Below are positions 10,094 to 10,181 of a stretch of 10,181 bases of DNA, one piece after another; the first letter of the stretch is position 1, and each line of letters opens with the position of its first letter. Both the position numbers and the translations under genes were made by a program. The notes beneath the pieces are model-generated. The model did no database searches. It was not told the origin of the DNA and was given only the letters and a program-made list of their open reading frames with translations. The stretch spans positions 1 through 10,181 of the forward strand of contig JBFKOW010000132.1 in NCBI GenBank assembly GCA_041628615.1, read 5' to 3'. The DNA is from JAMWZF01 sp041628615. GTDB taxonomy: Bacteria; Pseudomonadota; Alphaproteobacteria; Rhodobacterales; Rhodobacteraceae.

Positions 10094-10181
10094 CCGTCGT
10101 TCTCGTCGCCGCCGTGGCCCTGGTCGATGTCGACGGGCGGATCCTGCTGGCCCAGCGGCCGGAGGGAAAGTCCATGGCGGG
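10090..10181 (+). CDS. mutT: NUDIX hydrolase, MutT-like 8-oxo-dGTP diphosphatase, 3' partial
   Basis: Only the first 30 residues are in the window: MTVVLVAAVALVDVDGRILLAQRPEGKSMAG. The pattern of a first β-strand, then DGRxLLAQRPxGKxMAG, is the standard N-terminus of MutT-type enzymes that hydrolyse oxidised dGTP to keep it out of DNA. The Nudix box itself lies past the right edge, so catalytic residues cannot be checked. The start at 10090 is preferred because GGGGA (10080-10084) lies 5 nt upstream. An in-frame ATG at 10084 overlaps that Shine-Dalgarno. The gene sits 28 nt after argJ on the same strand, probably the same operon as the parvulin gene and argJ. Confidence 0.85.
   Translation, partial: MTVVLVAAVALVDVDGRILLAQRPEGKSMA

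Overview
The window is high-GC DNA, and every complete protein looks alphaproteobacterial, most probably Rhodobacterales (Rhodobacteraceae). The main clues are a DnaK tail ending in a DADFEDLDDDK-type sequence, the RadC and ArgJ sequence style, and the order parvulin–argJ–mutT divergent from secA, with a family-restricted envelope protein downstream of secA. This placement is from memory of these families, not from a search.

Layout. Positions 1-2755 (+) hold the chaperone pair: the 3' three quarters of dnaK (about 136 codons missing at the left edge), a GC-rich intercistronic hairpin, then complete dnaJ. Positions 2756-3593 (+) hold radC, whose upstream gap contains a near-consensus CtrA-type site. 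radC converges with an uncharacterised single-anchor envelope protein (3674-4801, -). A hairpin that pairs fully only as minus-strand RNA lies between them. That gene follows secA (4925-7747, -), separated by a probable intrinsic terminator and a leader hairpin that buries its Shine-Dalgarno sequence. secA is divergent from a secreted parvulin-type peptidyl-prolyl isomerase (7945-8850, +). The 197-bp divergent gap holds a good secA promoter candidate and a hairpin-rich secA leader. The isomerase overlaps argJ (8847-10061, +) by ATGA, and argJ runs into mutT (10090 onward, cut by the right edge) through an unusual junction containing an 11-codon mini-ORF.

How the genes fit together. DnaK/DnaJ handle cytosolic folding, SecA drives export, and the parvulin folds exported proteins in the periplasm, so much of the window concerns protein folding and export. 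argJ (arginine biosynthesis) and mutT (nucleotide-pool sanitation) follow the parvulin gene. radC appears to have its own control.

I found no defence system, mobile element, CRISPR array, tRNA or rRNA. The gene content is conserved housekeeping. The points worth a second look are regulatory: the CtrA-like site at radC, the sequestered Shine-Dalgarno and the unknown protein beside secA, the competing hairpins in the secA leader, and the argJ–mutT junction.
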